This document shows positions 16,377 to 24,986 of a DNA stretch of 64,000 nt, piece after piece (position 1 is the stretch's first letter; each line of letters starts with the position of its first letter). The DNA comes from an uncultured Collinsella sp. GTDB taxonomy: Bacteria; Actinomycetota; Coriobacteriia; Coriobacteriales; Coriobacteriaceae. Both the position numbers and the translations under genes were made by a program. The notes below the pieces were generated by a model. That model did no database searches and had not been told where the DNA came from. It saw only the letters and a list, made by a program, of their open reading frames with translations. Where the stretch lies: NCBI GenBank assembly GCA_934646865.1, contig CAKUEU010000002.1:7434-71433 (forward strand). Direction: 5' to 3'.

Positions 16377-17288
16377 TTAGGCGCGCGCTGCCTGAGCGAT
16401 ACTGCCCTTGGTACCCGCGCGTTTGCCGGCGAGCTCGCAGAAGATCGCGCCGCCGATGATCAGCGCGGCTCCCATTAGGCGGATGGGCGTCATGGCCTCG
16501 CCCAAAAGGACGACGGAGAAGACAACGGCCGAAAGCGGCTCGAGGTAGCCGACGACGGCGACGGTCTGCACGGGCAGTTTGGCGACAGCGCTAAAGTAGA
16601 GCAGGCAGCCGAGCCCGGTGTTGACGACGCCGAGCATGGCGACAGCGCGCCAGTCGATGCCGGTGGCAATACTGGAGGAGAAAAACGAGGGGGCGCCTTG
16701 CGTGATGAGCGTGAGGATCAGTGCGGTCGCAAAGGCGGCGCTCACCTGGAGCGTGGAGTTCTCGAGGCCCTCGATGTGCGGCGCCCCCTTGCTGGCGATG
16801 ACCATCAGCGCGTAGCAGAAGGCCGAGGCGATGCCGCAGACGATGCCCGAGATGGGCATGTTGCCGCCCAGGCCTTGTGCCGCGATGAGGAAAGCGCCGC
16901 AGGCAACGGCGACAAAGCCGGCGATTTTACCGCCAGTCAGTTTTTCTCCAAAGATGAACGGGGAGAGCGCCATAACGATGATGGGACCGCAGTAATACAG
17001 CAGCGAGGAGATGCCGACGCCAATGGTCTGGTAGGCGCGGAACAGGAAAATCCAGCTGGCACCCAGCGCGGCTCCCGAGAGGATAAGGGCCGCAGCTTCG
17101 CGGGGACGAGACGGCGCCTGCAAGTTATGGCGCTGGGTGATGACAAGGATGACAACAAGCGAGAGTGCGCCTAGAAACGTGCGCAGGAGCACGATATCGG
17201 AGCTCGGCAGTGCGATCGCGGCGGCGATGATGCCGTTGGAGCCAAACAGCAGCAATGCTGCTAAGTATGTAAGCAATCCGTTGTTCAT
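16377..17288 (-). CDS. EamA/DMT-family transporter
   Basis: This 303-residue membrane protein has ten hydrophobic helices made of two EamA repeats, the first ending around residue 140 and the second starting near 150 (ISGIVCGIASAFCYAL). The typical TM4 motif SLLYYCGPIIVMALSPFIFGEKL is recognisable in the first half and VGYLEPLSAVVFSVVLLGE in the second. Such proteins export or import amino acids, nucleosides or drugs; substrate unknown. A LysR gene is divergent 84 bases away, which suggests it is the local regulator. Start at 17288. Confidence 0.85.
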   Translation of the reverse strand: MNNGLLTYLAALLLFGSNGIIAAAIALPSSDIVLLRTFLGALSLVVILVITQRHNLQAPSRPREAAALILSGAALGASWIFLFRAYQTIGVGISSLLYYCGPIIVMALSPFIFGEKLTGGKIAGFVAVACGAFLIAAQGLGGNMPISGIVCGIASAFCYALMVIASKGAPHIEGLENSTLQVSAAFATALILTLITQGAPSFFSSSIATGIDWRAVAMLGVVNTGLGCLLYFSAVAKLPVQTVAVVGYLEPLSAVVFSVVLLGEAMTPIRLMGAALIIGGAIFCELAGKRAGTKGSIAQAARA

Positions 17289-17372
17289 GCACTGCCGTCC
17301 CCTCTATATCCGTGCAAGTTCACTATGGAGTAGCGGGCAATAGAAGAAAAGCGAATATAATGCATAGGTGAC

Positions 17373-18263
17373 ATGACAAATACTCATGCAAAGGCGGGGC
17401 GTGTCGTGGAGACTAATATCCAAAAGATGCAAGTGCTGCTCGAAACGGTGCGTGCCGGTAGTTTTACGCGTGCCGCTGAGCGCCTGAGCTATTCGCAGTC
17501 GGGCGTGAGTCGCATGGTGGGCGATCTCGAGGCCGACTGGGGTTTTAAGGTGCTCGATCGCAGCCGCGAGGGTGTGGTGCTTTCTGCCGACGGGCGGCAG
17601 GTCATGCCGGCGGTCGAGGCGTTATGCGAGGAGTTTGGCCGCCTGCAGCGACGCGTGGACGAGATGCGTGGGCTTATGCGCGGCAAAATCTGCATCGGTA
17701 CGTTTTCGAGTGTGGCGACTCATGTGCTGCCACCGGTCATTGCGCGCTTTCGCGCCGATCACCCGGATGTCGATTACGAGCTGCTGATGGGTGATTACTC
17801 CGAAATTGAGCAATGGGTGGCGGAAGGTCGCTGCGACCTCGGCTTTATCCCGCGCGAGCCACGCGGCACCGGCATGACGTCGCGGCCGTTGGTACAAGAC
17901 GAGCTGATGGCTGTGGTGCCGGCAAGCTCTCCGCTTGCCGCTGCGGATGTCGTTTCTCTTGCCGATTTGACCAACGAGCAATTTATCCTGCTGGAGCGCG
18001 GTAGCGACGACGAGATTACGCCGCTGTTCCGCCGTGCGGGCCTAACGGTGCGCTCTAAGCTGTCGACCTGGGATGACTATGCGATCATGGCCATGGTCGA
18101 GGACGGATTGGGCGTGAGTGTTCTTCCGGCACTCATCTTGCGCCGCTGTCAGTTCGATGTCGCTATCCGGCCGCTGGAGGGGCATCCTCATCGGCAAATC
18201 AATGCCATACACCGCACGGCCGACGTTTCGCTTGCGGCGGCTCGATTTCTCGAATATCTCTAA
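17373..18263 (+). CDS. LysR-family regulator divergent from the EamA transporter
   Basis: The 296-residue protein has a LysR N-terminal helix-turn-helix (AGSFTRAAERLSYSQSGVSRMV) and a substrate-binding domain starting KICIGTFSSVATHVLP near residue 105. It is divergent from the EamA gene across 84 bases, the classic layout for a LysR regulator and its target. The start is uncertain: the ATG at 17373 has AGGTGA too close, and an in-frame GTG at 17406 follows a GGCGGGG run. Either start keeps the whole DNA-binding domain. Confidence 0.85.
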   Translation: MTNTHAKAGRVVETNIQKMQVLLETVRAGSFTRAAERLSYSQSGVSRMVGDLEADWGFKVLDRSREGVVLSADGRQVMPAVEALCEEFGRLQRRVDEMRGLMRGKICIGTFSSVATHVLPPVIARFRADHPDVDYELLMGDYSEIEQWVAEGRCDLGFIPREPRGTGMTSRPLVQDELMAVVPASSPLAAADVVSLADLTNEQFILLERGSDDEITPLFRRAGLTVRSKLSTWDDYAIMAMVEDGLGVSVLPALILRRCQFDVAIRPLEGHPHRQINAIHRTADVSLAAARFLEYL

Positions 18264-18321
18264 TGGTGCACACTGTTATCTGCTCTGGAGCAAATCTTGG
18301 AACTTGGCGCATTTCTTTGTG

Positions 18322-18406
18322 AAATTGAACTTTCGTACTATGTGCCGCGCTATACTGCTGCCTAAATTGAACTCAGGTTCAATTCGTGTTCTATAAATTG
18401 AACTTT
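18322..18406 (+). promoter_or_regulatory. AAATTGAAC operator array and promoter
   Basis: The box AAATTGAACT(TT) occurs at 18322, 18364 and 18395; the middle one extends into a perfect palindrome AATTGAACTCAGGTTCAATT (18365-18384). A TATACT -10 element lies at 18351-18356, between the boxes. This is the layout of a repressor operator, and the next gene starts with an XRE helix-turn-helix, so autoregulation is likely. Confidence 0.7.
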
Positions 18407-18424
18407 GCCAGCAAGGAGGTTCTA

Positions 18425-19945
18425 GTGGCCCAAGAGACGTTTAGCGATCGCCTGCGACAGGCTATGTCCGATCGCGACGTTCGCCAGTCGGACGTGATTC
18501 GTGCATCGGAGATGCTCGGCAAAAAACTCGGCAAGAGTCAGATGAGCCAATATGTGAGCGGCAAGACGATCCCGCGGCGCGATGTGGCAGAGCTGCTCGC
18601 CCGTATTTTGGAGGTCGATGTTACCTGGCTGCTCGCCAGTGACGCCGACCAAGGCGAGACGCCCTCGTTCCATAACGTTGACAAATCCGAACCTAGTCCC
18701 ACGGCTCAAATTGCAAGGAGCACTACCATGCGCACTTTCTCTAAATCCACCAAGCTCGATAACGTCCTGTATGACGTGCGCGGCCCCGTCGTCGACGAGG
18801 CGGCCCGCATGGAGGACGAGGGCGAGCGCATCCTCAAGCTCAATATCGGCAACCCGGCGCCTTTTGGTTTCCGCACGCCCGATGAGGTCATCAAGGACAT
18901 GCGCCAGCAGCTGCCCGACTGCGAGGGCTATTCCAACTCGCGCGGCCTGTTCTCCGCTCGCAAGGCGATCATGCAGTATTCGCAGATCAAGGGCCTGCCC
19001 AACGTTCAGATGGAGCATATCTATACGGGCAACGGCGTGTCCGAGCTCATTCAGCTTTCGATGAACGCGCTGCTCGACAATGGCGACGAGATCCTGATCC
19101 CCAGCCCCGACTATCCGCTGTGGACGGCGTGCGCAACCCTTGCCGGCGGTCATCCCGTGCACTATCTGTGCGACGAGCAGGCCGATTGGTATCCCGACCT
19201 TGAGGATATGGAGTCCAAGATCACGAGCGCGACCAAGGCCCTCGTCATCATCAACCCCAACAACCCCACGGGCTCGGTCTATCCGCGCGAGGTACTCGAG
19301 GGTATCGTCGAGATCGCGCGCAGGCATCAGCTGATGATCTTTGCCGACGAGATCTACGACCGCCTGTGCATGGACGGCTACGAGCACGTCTCGATTGCTT
19401 CGCTCGCGCCCGATCTGCCCTGCGTCACCTTTAGCGGCCTTTCCAAGTCACACATGATCGCGGGCTACCGTATTGGCTGGATGGTGCTTTCGGGCAACCA
19501 GCGTTGCATGAGCGACTTTATTATGGGCATCAACATGCTTTCGAACATGCGCCTGTGCTCTAACGTTCCGGCTCAGTCGATCGTTCAGACGGCGCTCGGC
19601 GGTCATCAGTCGGTTAACGACTACATTCGCCCCGGCGGCCGTGTCTACGAGCAGCGTAACTTTGTGTACGAGGCGCTTAGCAAGATCGATGGCATCTCGG
19701 TGGTCAAGCCGCGCGCGGCGTTCTACATCTTCCCCAAGATGGATGTGAAGAAGTTCAACATCACCGACGACGAGCAGTTCGCCCTCGACCTGCTGCACGA
19801 GAAGAAGATTCTGATCACGCGCGGCGGCGGCTTTAACTGGGCCGAGCCCGACCACTTCCGCATCGTGTACCTGCCGCGCATGGAAGTGCTCAAAGAGTCC
19901 CTCGAAGACCTCGCCGACTTCTTCGATCATTATCGCCAGTCGTAG
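18425..19945 (+). CDS. XRE helix-turn-helix / alanine-type aminotransferase fusion
   Basis: The 506-residue product joins an XRE DNA-binding domain (residues 5-70, QSDVIRASEML...SQMSQYVSGK) to a complete class I/II aminotransferase. In the enzyme part the PLP lysine is Lys341 in SGLSKSHMIAGYRIGW, the PLP-contacting Asp is 308 in FADEIYDR, and INPNNPTG lies at 276-283; it closely resembles AlaA-type enzymes. The fusion starts at a GTG with AGGAGG five bases upstream. An in-frame ATG at 18728 (residue 102) has its own AAGGAG seven bases upstream and begins like stand-alone AlaA, so a shorter free enzyme may also be made. It could act as an enzyme that senses its substrate and represses its own promoter through the AAATTGAAC boxes. 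Confidence 0.88.
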   Translation: MAQETFSDRLRQAMSDRDVRQSDVIRASEMLGKKLGKSQMSQYVSGKTIPRRDVAELLARILEVDVTWLLASDADQGETPSFHNVDKSEPSPTAQIARSTTMRTFSKSTKLDNVLYDVRGPVVDEAARMEDEGERILKLNIGNPAPFGFRTPDEVIKDMRQQLPDCEGYSNSRGLFSARKAIMQYSQIKGLPNVQMEHIYTGNGVSELIQLSMNALLDNGDEILIPSPDYPLWTACATLAGGHPVHYLCDEQADWYPDLEDMESKITSATKALVIINPNNPTGSVYPREVLEGIVEIARRHQLMIFADEIYDRLCMDGYEHVSIASLAPDLPCVTFSGLSKSHMIAGYRIGWMVLSGNQRCMSDFIMGINMLSNMRLCSNVPAQSIVQTALGGHQSVNDYIRPGGRVYEQRNFVYEALSKIDGISVVKPRAAFYIFPKMDVKKFNITDDEQFALDLLHEKKILITRGGGFNWAEPDHFRIVYLPRMEVLKESLEDLADFFDHYRQS

Positions 19946-19968
19946 GGGATAGAAGCTCCGTACAACTG

Positions 19969-20003
19969 AAAGCGCCCTGCAGCCATTCGGCCGCGGGGCG
20001 CTT
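19969..20003 (+). terminator. Terminator after the aminotransferase fusion
   Basis: Twelve-base arms 19969-19980 and 19992-20003 pair with one mismatch and end in a T5 run, between the convergent aminotransferase and deformylase genes. Confidence 0.85.
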
Positions 20004-20046
20004 TTTCGTGGATCCGTTGTCTCGCGTGACCTTCTTGAACTGGCGT

Positions 20047-20457
20047 CTAAATGACCACACCTTGGCAGTGGTCGATTTCGTGTTGGATGATTTCGGCGGT
20101 GTAGCCCGAGAAGTTTTTGATACGGCGGACGAAGTTCTCGTCCAGATACTCCACCTTAATGCGGCGATAACGTGTGCAGGGGCGCTCGCCGACCAGCGAA
20201 AGGCATCCTTCGCTCGTCTGGTAGGCGTTGACCTGCTCAAGAATCTGTGGGTTGTACATGAGCAACGACTTGCTGCCGTCCTTTACGCAAATGATGCGCT
20301 TGCGTACGCCGATCATGTTGGCGGCAAGCCCCACACACTCGTGCTCATGCTCGTGCAGCGTATCCAGAAGATCCTGCCCGGTCGCGGCATCTTCGGGGCC
20401 GGCGTCTTCGGAGGGTAGGCGTAAAAAGAACTCGGACTTCATGATGGGCTTGATCAT
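20047..20457 (-). CDS. def: Peptide deformylase
   Basis: A 136-residue peptide deformylase that removes the formyl group from new proteins. All three motifs are intact: GLAANMIG (43-50), EGCLS with metal-ligand Cys85, and QHEIDH with His126, catalytic Glu127 and His130. It is short and has the C-terminal end typical of the compact type. The ATG at 20457 follows AAGGAG; the in-frame ATG five codons later is less likely. A paralogue without the Glu is at 12200-12619. Confidence 0.9.
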   Translation of the reverse strand: MIKPIMKSEFFLRLPSEDAGPEDAATGQDLLDTLHEHEHECVGLAANMIGVRKRIICVKDGSKSLLMYNPQILEQVNAYQTSEGCLSLVGERPCTRYRRIKVEYLDENFVRRIKNFSGYTAEIIQHEIDHCQGVVI

Positions 20458-20667
20458 GGCGGGCTCCTTATGGTGGGTGTTTGATTTAAGCCATGATACC
20501 GCGACATGTTGCATTAATGTGTGCACATAGATTCTGCAGCTAGATTGACGGACGACACCATAAACTAATGGACGTTTTGCCGAGAGGCATGATTTATAAG
20601 CGCAAAGAGTGCGCGACGGGCCCCGCGAATGGGGCGATGATGCCCGAGAGGGCCAAGAAGGAGTCTC

Positions 20668-21579
20668 ATGTCTGAGAACGAAGAGATCATGAACGAGACC
20701 GAGAACGAGACCATGGCTGCCGAGGTTGAGGCAGTCGAGACCGTGGAGACCGAAGCTACCGAGGTTGAGGCTGCTGACGAGGTTTCCGCCGAGGAGGAGG
20801 CCGAGGTTGTCGAGGCCGCCGCTGATTACGATGACGAAGAGCTGATGGACAAGATGCAGAAGGCCGCCCGCCTGCTGCGTAGCCGTCGCTTTGCTATTTC
20901 CAAGGAGGAGGAGGCCAAGGCCGAGCGCATGGCGAACATTGAGCGCGCCATCAAGCTTCTTGACCTCAAGCCCAAGATGGAGCAGAAGGAGATGTCCGAC
21001 CTGCTGGGCATGCGCCTTCGTGAGCTCGATGGCCTGATGGCCGAGGCCGAGGCTGCCGACCTGGTCGGCCGTATCGACGACGCTGAGGGCGACATGCGCA
21101 AGATCGTCGTCTTCGCTGCTGAGGATGCTGCCGAGGGCCTGACCGAGCTTGCCAACAAGAAGGAGAAGCTCCTGCCCGAGCTTTCTTACGAGGAGGCCAC
21201 CGAGCTGATGGCTGCCCTCGATAAGGTTATCGCCCCGCTCGTCGCCATGGGCCTGGACGAGGACCGCGGTCCTCGCGGCGGTCGTGACGATCGCGGTGGC
21301 CGTGGCGGCGACCGTGGCGGTCGTGGCGGCTTTGGCGATCGCGGCGGCCGTGGCGGCGACCGTGGCGGTCGCGGTGGCGATCGCGGCGGCCGTGGCGGCT
21401 TTGGTGACCGTGGCGGCGACCGTGGCGGTCGTGGCGGCTTCGGCGGCAACCGTGGTGGCTATGGCGACCGCGGTGGCAACCGTGGTGGCTTCGGCGGCAA
21501 CCGTGGCAACGACCGTGGCGGTCGCGGTGGCGATCGTGGCGGCCGCAACGGCGGCGGCTTCCGCGGCAACCGATTCTAG
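20668..21579 (+). CDS. Acidic protein with central helical domain and long RGG-repeat tail
   Basis: The 303-residue protein has three parts: a very acidic, disordered N-terminus (1-58); a charged helical middle (about 59-198) with a winged-helix-like core MSDLLGMRLRELDGLMAEAEAADLV-type; and a tail from about 203 to the end made of RGG, RGGFGDRGG and RGGDRGG units with many Arg and Gly. RGG tails bind RNA and promote condensation in known proteins such as some DEAD-box helicases and cold-shock factors, but no helicase domain is present here. AAGGAG lies five bases before the ATG. I do not recognise a named family; a role in RNA binding is inferred from composition. The TAG overlaps the left arm of a 12-bp hairpin. 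Confidence 0.75.
   Translation: MSENEEIMNETENETMAAEVEAVETVETEATEVEAADEVSAEEEAEVVEAAADYDDEELMDKMQKAARLLRSRRFAISKEEEAKAERMANIERAIKLLDLKPKMEQKEMSDLLGMRLRELDGLMAEAEAADLVGRIDDAEGDMRKIVVFAAEDAAEGLTELANKKEKLLPELSYEEATELMAALDKVIAPLVAMGLDEDRGPRGGRDDRGGRGGDRGGRGGFGDRGGRGGDRGGRGGDRGGRGGFGDRGGDRGGRGGFGGNRGGYGDRGGNRGGFGGNRGNDRGGRGGDRGGRNGGGFRGNRF
21276..21576 (+). repeat. In-frame degenerate tandem repeats encoding the RGG tail
   Basis: GGCGGTCGTGGCGAC-type units of 9 to 24 bases are repeated throughout and encode RGG/RGGDRGG. They are prone to slippage, so length may vary between strains. Confidence 0.8.
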
Positions 21580-21606
21580 TTACGGCGTTTTACCAAACGC
21601 CGTAAC
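21579..21606 (+). terminator. Hairpin at the RGG gene stop
   Basis: Exact 12-bp arms 21579-21590 and 21595-21606 around a TACC loop, starting within the stop codon. There is no following T-run, so termination is probable rather than certain. Confidence 0.6.
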
Positions 21607-21619
21607 CGGCCGACGCTGC

Positions 21620-21719
21620 GCGCCCACCAGAGCGACAACTTGTCATTCAAAGAGGACGGCATGACCAGAAGGTCTATGCCGTCCTCTTTTCATGCCAATT
21701 TGTTCGCTCTGGTGGGCGC
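21620..21719. repeat. 100-bp two-part hairpin element
   Basis: Outer arms 21620-21635 and 21704-21719 are exact 16-bp complements; inner arms 21649-21666 and 21671-21689 pair with small bulges and a GAAGG-type loop. It encodes no protein and resembles in size the hairpin at 12613-12722, though the sequences differ. Confidence 0.7.
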
Positions 21720-21761
21720 TCGCTGTCCGTTCTCTACCTGCGGCGTTGTCACGGTCCAAGG

Positions 21762-21862
21762 TAGTCATTGGGGACGTTCTTAAATGACTAGTCAGAATGA
21801 GAGTGGATAATCTCTCGGTTTTGGCCTGAATGTTGGCTTAAAGTGGGAGATTATCCACTCTC
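21762..21862. repeat. Two adjacent inverted repeats in the pdxT downstream region
   Basis: TAGTCATT/AATGACTA (21762-21769, 21783-21790) encloses GGGGACGTTCTTA, a REP-like palindrome. Next to it exact 16-bp arms 21799-21814 and 21847-21862 flank a 32-base loop. With the preceding hairpins they fill the 323-base gap between the RGG gene and pdxT; nothing coding is seen. Confidence 0.7.
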
Positions 21863-21902
21863 AATTTCTATGTGTCCGAAAATCCACTTTCGTTTTATCT
21901 GC

Positions 21903-22490
21903 CTACATTTGTAGGAATAGTTCGTGGAGGCGGGTGTCTTCGTCGAGTTCTGGGTGGAAGGTTACGCCTAGTTGGTTGCCTTGGCGGGCGGCAACGATGC
22001 GGCCGTCGACTTCGGCTAAGGCCTTGGCGTCACCGTGGACCTCGACGATGCGGGGTGCACGGATAAACGTCAGCGGTACCTCGCCATCGATTCCGGTTAC
22101 TTGCCCCTTGGTTCGAAAACTGCCGAGCTGTCGGCCGTAGGCGTTGCGCTCGACGAGCACATCCATGGTCGCCAAACGTGGCGTGCCCTTATCGTCATGG
22201 GCGGCAAGATCGTGCGCCAGCAGAATCAAGCCGGCGCAGGTGCCCAAGACGGGCATGCCCTCAACAATGCGGGTGCGAAGCTCATCGAGCATACCAAGCT
22301 CGGCAAGTAACTTGCCCTGAACGGTGGACTCGCCGCCGGGGAGGACCAGACGGTCAAAGTCCTGCCTCAAATCAGCTGCCTGCCTCAGCTCAATACAACG
22401 TGTGCCTAGCTCGGACAGCCTTGCCTCGTGCTCGGCAAAAGCGCCTTGGACCGCCAGCACGGCGACCGTCTGGTCTGCGTAATCGCTCAT
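21903..22490 (-). CDS. pdxT: Pyridoxal 5'-phosphate synthase glutaminase subunit
   Basis: PdxT (195 residues) hydrolyses glutamine and channels ammonia to PdxS for PLP synthesis. The triad is complete: Cys85 in GTCAGL, and His179 and Glu181 in FHPEL; the PGGEST oxyanion segment is at 51-56. It lies 20 bases downstream of pdxS on the same strand and is surely co-transcribed. The operon faces a MocR-type regulator. Confidence 0.95.
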   Translation of the reverse strand: MSDYADQTVAVLAVQGAFAEHEARLSELGTRCIELRQAADLRQDFDRLVLPGGESTVQGKLLAELGMLDELRTRIVEGMPVLGTCAGLILLAHDLAAHDDKGTPRLATMDVLVERNAYGRQLGSFRTKGQVTGIDGEVPLTFIRAPRIVEVHGDAKALAEVDGRIVAARQGNQLGVTFHPELDEDTRLHELFLQM

Positions 22491-22510
22491 GTGCGATCCT
22501 TTCTGCCGGA

Positions 22511-23401
22511 CTAGCGTCCGCGCTCCTCCATGATGATCTCGATCTCGTCGGCATTGATGCCGACCATAGCCTCGCCCAGATCCTCCGAGAGCTCGGCGAT
22601 GAGCTTGGCGTCGGTGAAGTTGGCCACGGCCTTGACGATGGCGGCGGCGCGCTTGGCGGGGTCGCCGCTCTTAAAGATGCCCGAGCCCACAAAGACGCCC
22701 TCGGCACCCAGCTGCATCATCAGCGCAGCGTCGGCAGGGGTCGCCACGCCGCCGGCGGCAAAGTTAACGACGGGGAGCTTGCCCGTGGCATGGACCTCAC
22801 GCACCAGCTCGACCGGAACCTGCAGCTGCTTGGCCGCCTCAAAGAGCTCGTCGTCACGCAGGGCAACAACGTCGCGGATCTGCTTCTGGATCTTGCGCAT
22901 GTGACGCACGGCCTGGACAACGTCACCCGTGCCCGGCTCGCCCTTGGTGCGGATCATCGTGGCGCCCTCGGCAACGCGGCGCAGCGCCTCGCCCAGGTCA
23001 CGGGCACCGCAGACAAACGGCACGTCAAACTGGGTCTTGTCGATGTGGTAGACATCGTCGGCAGGGGAGAGGACCTCGGACTCATCGATGTAGTCGATCT
23101 CGATAGCTTGCAGGACCTGGGCCTCGACGATGTGGCCGATGCGGCACTTGGCCATAACGGGGATGGAGACGGCCTCCTGAATGCCCTTGATCATCTTGGG
23201 GTCACTCATGCGCGACACGCCACCGGCGGCACGGATATCGGCTGGAATGCGCTCGAGTGCCATGACGGCGCAGGCGCCCGCCTCCTCGGCGATGCGTGCC
23301 TGCTCGGGCGTGGTGACGTCCATGATGACGCCGCCCTTGAGCATCTGCGCGAGCTCGCGGTTGAGTTTGACGCGATCGGCCTTGCTGGTCTGTTCTGCCA
23401 T
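22511..23401 (-). CDS. pdxS: Pyridoxal 5'-phosphate synthase, PdxS subunit
   Basis: PdxS (296 residues) builds PLP from ribose 5-phosphate, glyceraldehyde 3-phosphate and ammonia. The TIM-barrel hallmarks are clear: [44 protein letters not shown], the VMAKCRIGH strand with the catalytic Lys, and [20 protein letters not shown] with [11 protein letters not shown]. The start at 23401 follows GGGAG; an upstream in-frame ATG at 23443 adds residues not typical of PdxS. It is the first gene of pdxST and diverges from pdxR. Confidence 0.96.
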   Translation of the reverse strand: MAEQTSKADRVKLNRELAQMLKGGVIMDVTTPEQARIAEEAGACAVMALERIPADIRAAGGVSRMSDPKMIKGIQEAVSIPVMAKCRIGHIVEAQVLQAIEIDYIDESEVLSPADDVYHIDKTQFDVPFVCGARDLGEALRRVAEGATMIRTKGEPGTGDVVQAVRHMRKIQKQIRDVVALRDDELFEAAKQLQVPVELVREVHATGKLPVVNFAAGGVATPADAALMMQLGAEGVFVGSGIFKSGDPAKRAAAIVKAVANFTDAKLIAELSEDLGEAMVGINADEIEIIMEERGR

Positions 23402-23493
23402 GGTTGCTCCCTTGGTTGGCATGTGTATTGCTTGACGGAACATCCTATAGGGGAGCTGGGTATGGCGGAATACTCAGTTTTCGAGATAATAAC

Positions 23494-23535
23494 AAGGTCA
23501 GACTAATACCAGATTGAATGACACGATAAGGTCAG
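23494..23535. promoter_or_regulatory. Direct repeats AAGGTCAG in the pdxS-pdxR divergent promoter
   Basis: AAGGTCAG occurs at 23494-23501 and 23528-23535, 34 bases apart, about three helix turns. MocR/PdxR dimers are known to bind spaced direct repeats, so these are likely PdxR sites controlling both directions. Confidence 0.6.
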
Positions 23536-23546
23536 GTGGCAAACTC

Positions 23547-24986
23547 ATGCTTGACTACAATTTGGAACAACGCGGCGAAGCATCGCTCTATGAGTATGTT
23601 TACCAGCAAATTCGAGATGATATTGTTGCTGGCCGTATTGCGGCGGGGGAACATCTGCCGTCTAAGCGCACCTTTGCCAGTCATCTGGGAATCAGTGTCA
23701 TTACTATTGAGAATGCATATAGCCAGTTACTTGCCGAGGGCTATATTTGTTCAATGCCGCGTCGTGGCTACTACGCCTGCGAGCTTCCGGATGCACCGGT
23801 TTTGGCTTCGGCTGCGGAGGGCATCGACCGAGATGCCGTCTCTGTGGGCCCCAGCGCGCATGATGTCAACGGACAGATCGAGCGATTCGACGCACTTTCT
23901 CCTTCCGCTTTGGAGGCGGCGCGGCTTTGGCAAAGCGCACTACGGGCGACGCTGACGTCCGAAGACGAGCGTGAAATCTTTTCGCCCGCACCGGCGCAGG
24001 GCACCGCTCGACTGCGACGTGCGATTGCGCACCATCTGCGCGGGACAAGGGGCATGAATGTCAATCCCGACAATATCGTTATCGGTGCGGGCGCCCAGCT
24101 GCTCGATACCATGTTGGTTCAGTTGCTTGGCGCGGACAAGGTGTATGCCGTCGAGGATCCAGGCTATTTGCGCTTGACGCGCATCTATCAGGCCATGGGT
24201 TGCGAAGTGCGGCATGTCCCGTTGGATGCTGAGGGCGTGGACTTGAGCGCGCTGCAGAAAACCGGGACCGATGTCCTTCACCTGATGCCGTCTCATCAGT
24301 ATCCGACCGGTCTTGTGACGAGCATTGCACGTCGCTATGCGTTGCTGAGCTGGGCCGCCGAGCGGCCAGGTCGGTATCTCATCGAAGACGACTTTGATTG
24401 CGAGTTTCGTCTGGCTGGCAAGCCGATCCCCGCGCTCGCATCGATCGATGCTGCCCAATCGGTCATCTACACCAATACCTTTTCTAAGAGCCTGTCATCG
24501 GCGTTGCGTTTGGCGTACATGGTGTTGCCCGATGAGCTGATGGAACGGTTTGGGCGCGACCTTGGTTTTTACGCTTCGTCGGTGAGCTCTGTTGACCAGG
24601 TCGCTTTAGCGCGCTTGCTGGAATCGGGTGATTACGAGCGGCACGTGAACCGTGTGCGCGTGCGTGCTCGCGAGGCACGCGATGGCCTGGCAGCGCTTGT
24701 ACGGAAAGCGTTTCCGGCAGGGGAGGTGTCGATCGAGCATGCAGACGCGGGCCTTTACTGCACCGTGGTTGCGGAGTGCGAAGCGGGCGGAAGCTCTTTT
24801 GCACGGGCCCTCATGCACTCAAGTATCCCTTTTATCGATATCAGTGATTGTTTTTGGTGTACCGATGGCGCATCTGTCCCTGAAAACTCAACTCAAATTC
24901 TTGTCCAGTATGACGATCTGAGCCCGAAAGTGCTTAATACCTTGGAATTGCAGCTAACGGGGGCGCTCTGCAACCTAAGTGAGTAG
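23547..24986 (+). CDS. pdxR: GntR/MocR-family PdxR-like transcriptional regulator
   Basis: The 479-residue protein has an N-terminal GntR winged helix (residues about 8-75, IAAGEHLPSKRTFASHLGIS...TIENAYSQL) and a C-terminal fold-type-I aminotransferase-like domain with NTFSKSLSSALRLAYMV carrying the PLP lysine and IEDDFDCEFR. It is divergent from pdxST, the usual arrangement of PdxR, which senses PLP and controls its synthesis. I use the ATG at 23547 because AGGTGG lies seven bases before it; a TTG at 23514 is also in frame. The last codons, CTA AGT GAG TAG, come from a 121-bp repeat that begins inside the gene, so the natural C-terminus may have been replaced. Confidence 0.88.
   Translation: MLDYNLEQRGEASLYEYVYQQIRDDIVAGRIAAGEHLPSKRTFASHLGISVITIENAYSQLLAEGYICSMPRRGYYACELPDAPVLASAAEGIDRDAVSVGPSAHDVNGQIERFDALSPSALEAARLWQSALRATLTSEDEREIFSPAPAQGTARLRRAIAHHLRGTRGMNVNPDNIVIGAGAQLLDTMLVQLLGADKVYAVEDPGYLRLTRIYQAMGCEVRHVPLDAEGVDLSALQKTGTDVLHLMPSHQYPTGLVTSIARRYALLSWAAERPGRYLIEDDFDCEFRLAGKPIPALASIDAAQSVIYTNTFSKSLSSALRLAYMVLPDELMERFGRDLGFYASSVSSVDQVALARLLESGDYERHVNRVRVRAREARDGLAALVRKAFPAGEVSIEHADAGLYCTVVAECEAGGSSFARALMHSSIPFIDISDCFWCTDGASVPENSTQILVQYDDLSPKVLNTLELQLTGALCNLSE

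Noticed and set aside
21276-21576. CRISPR-like regular repeats
   Set aside because: The repeats are in-frame codons for RGG units with no unique spacers.
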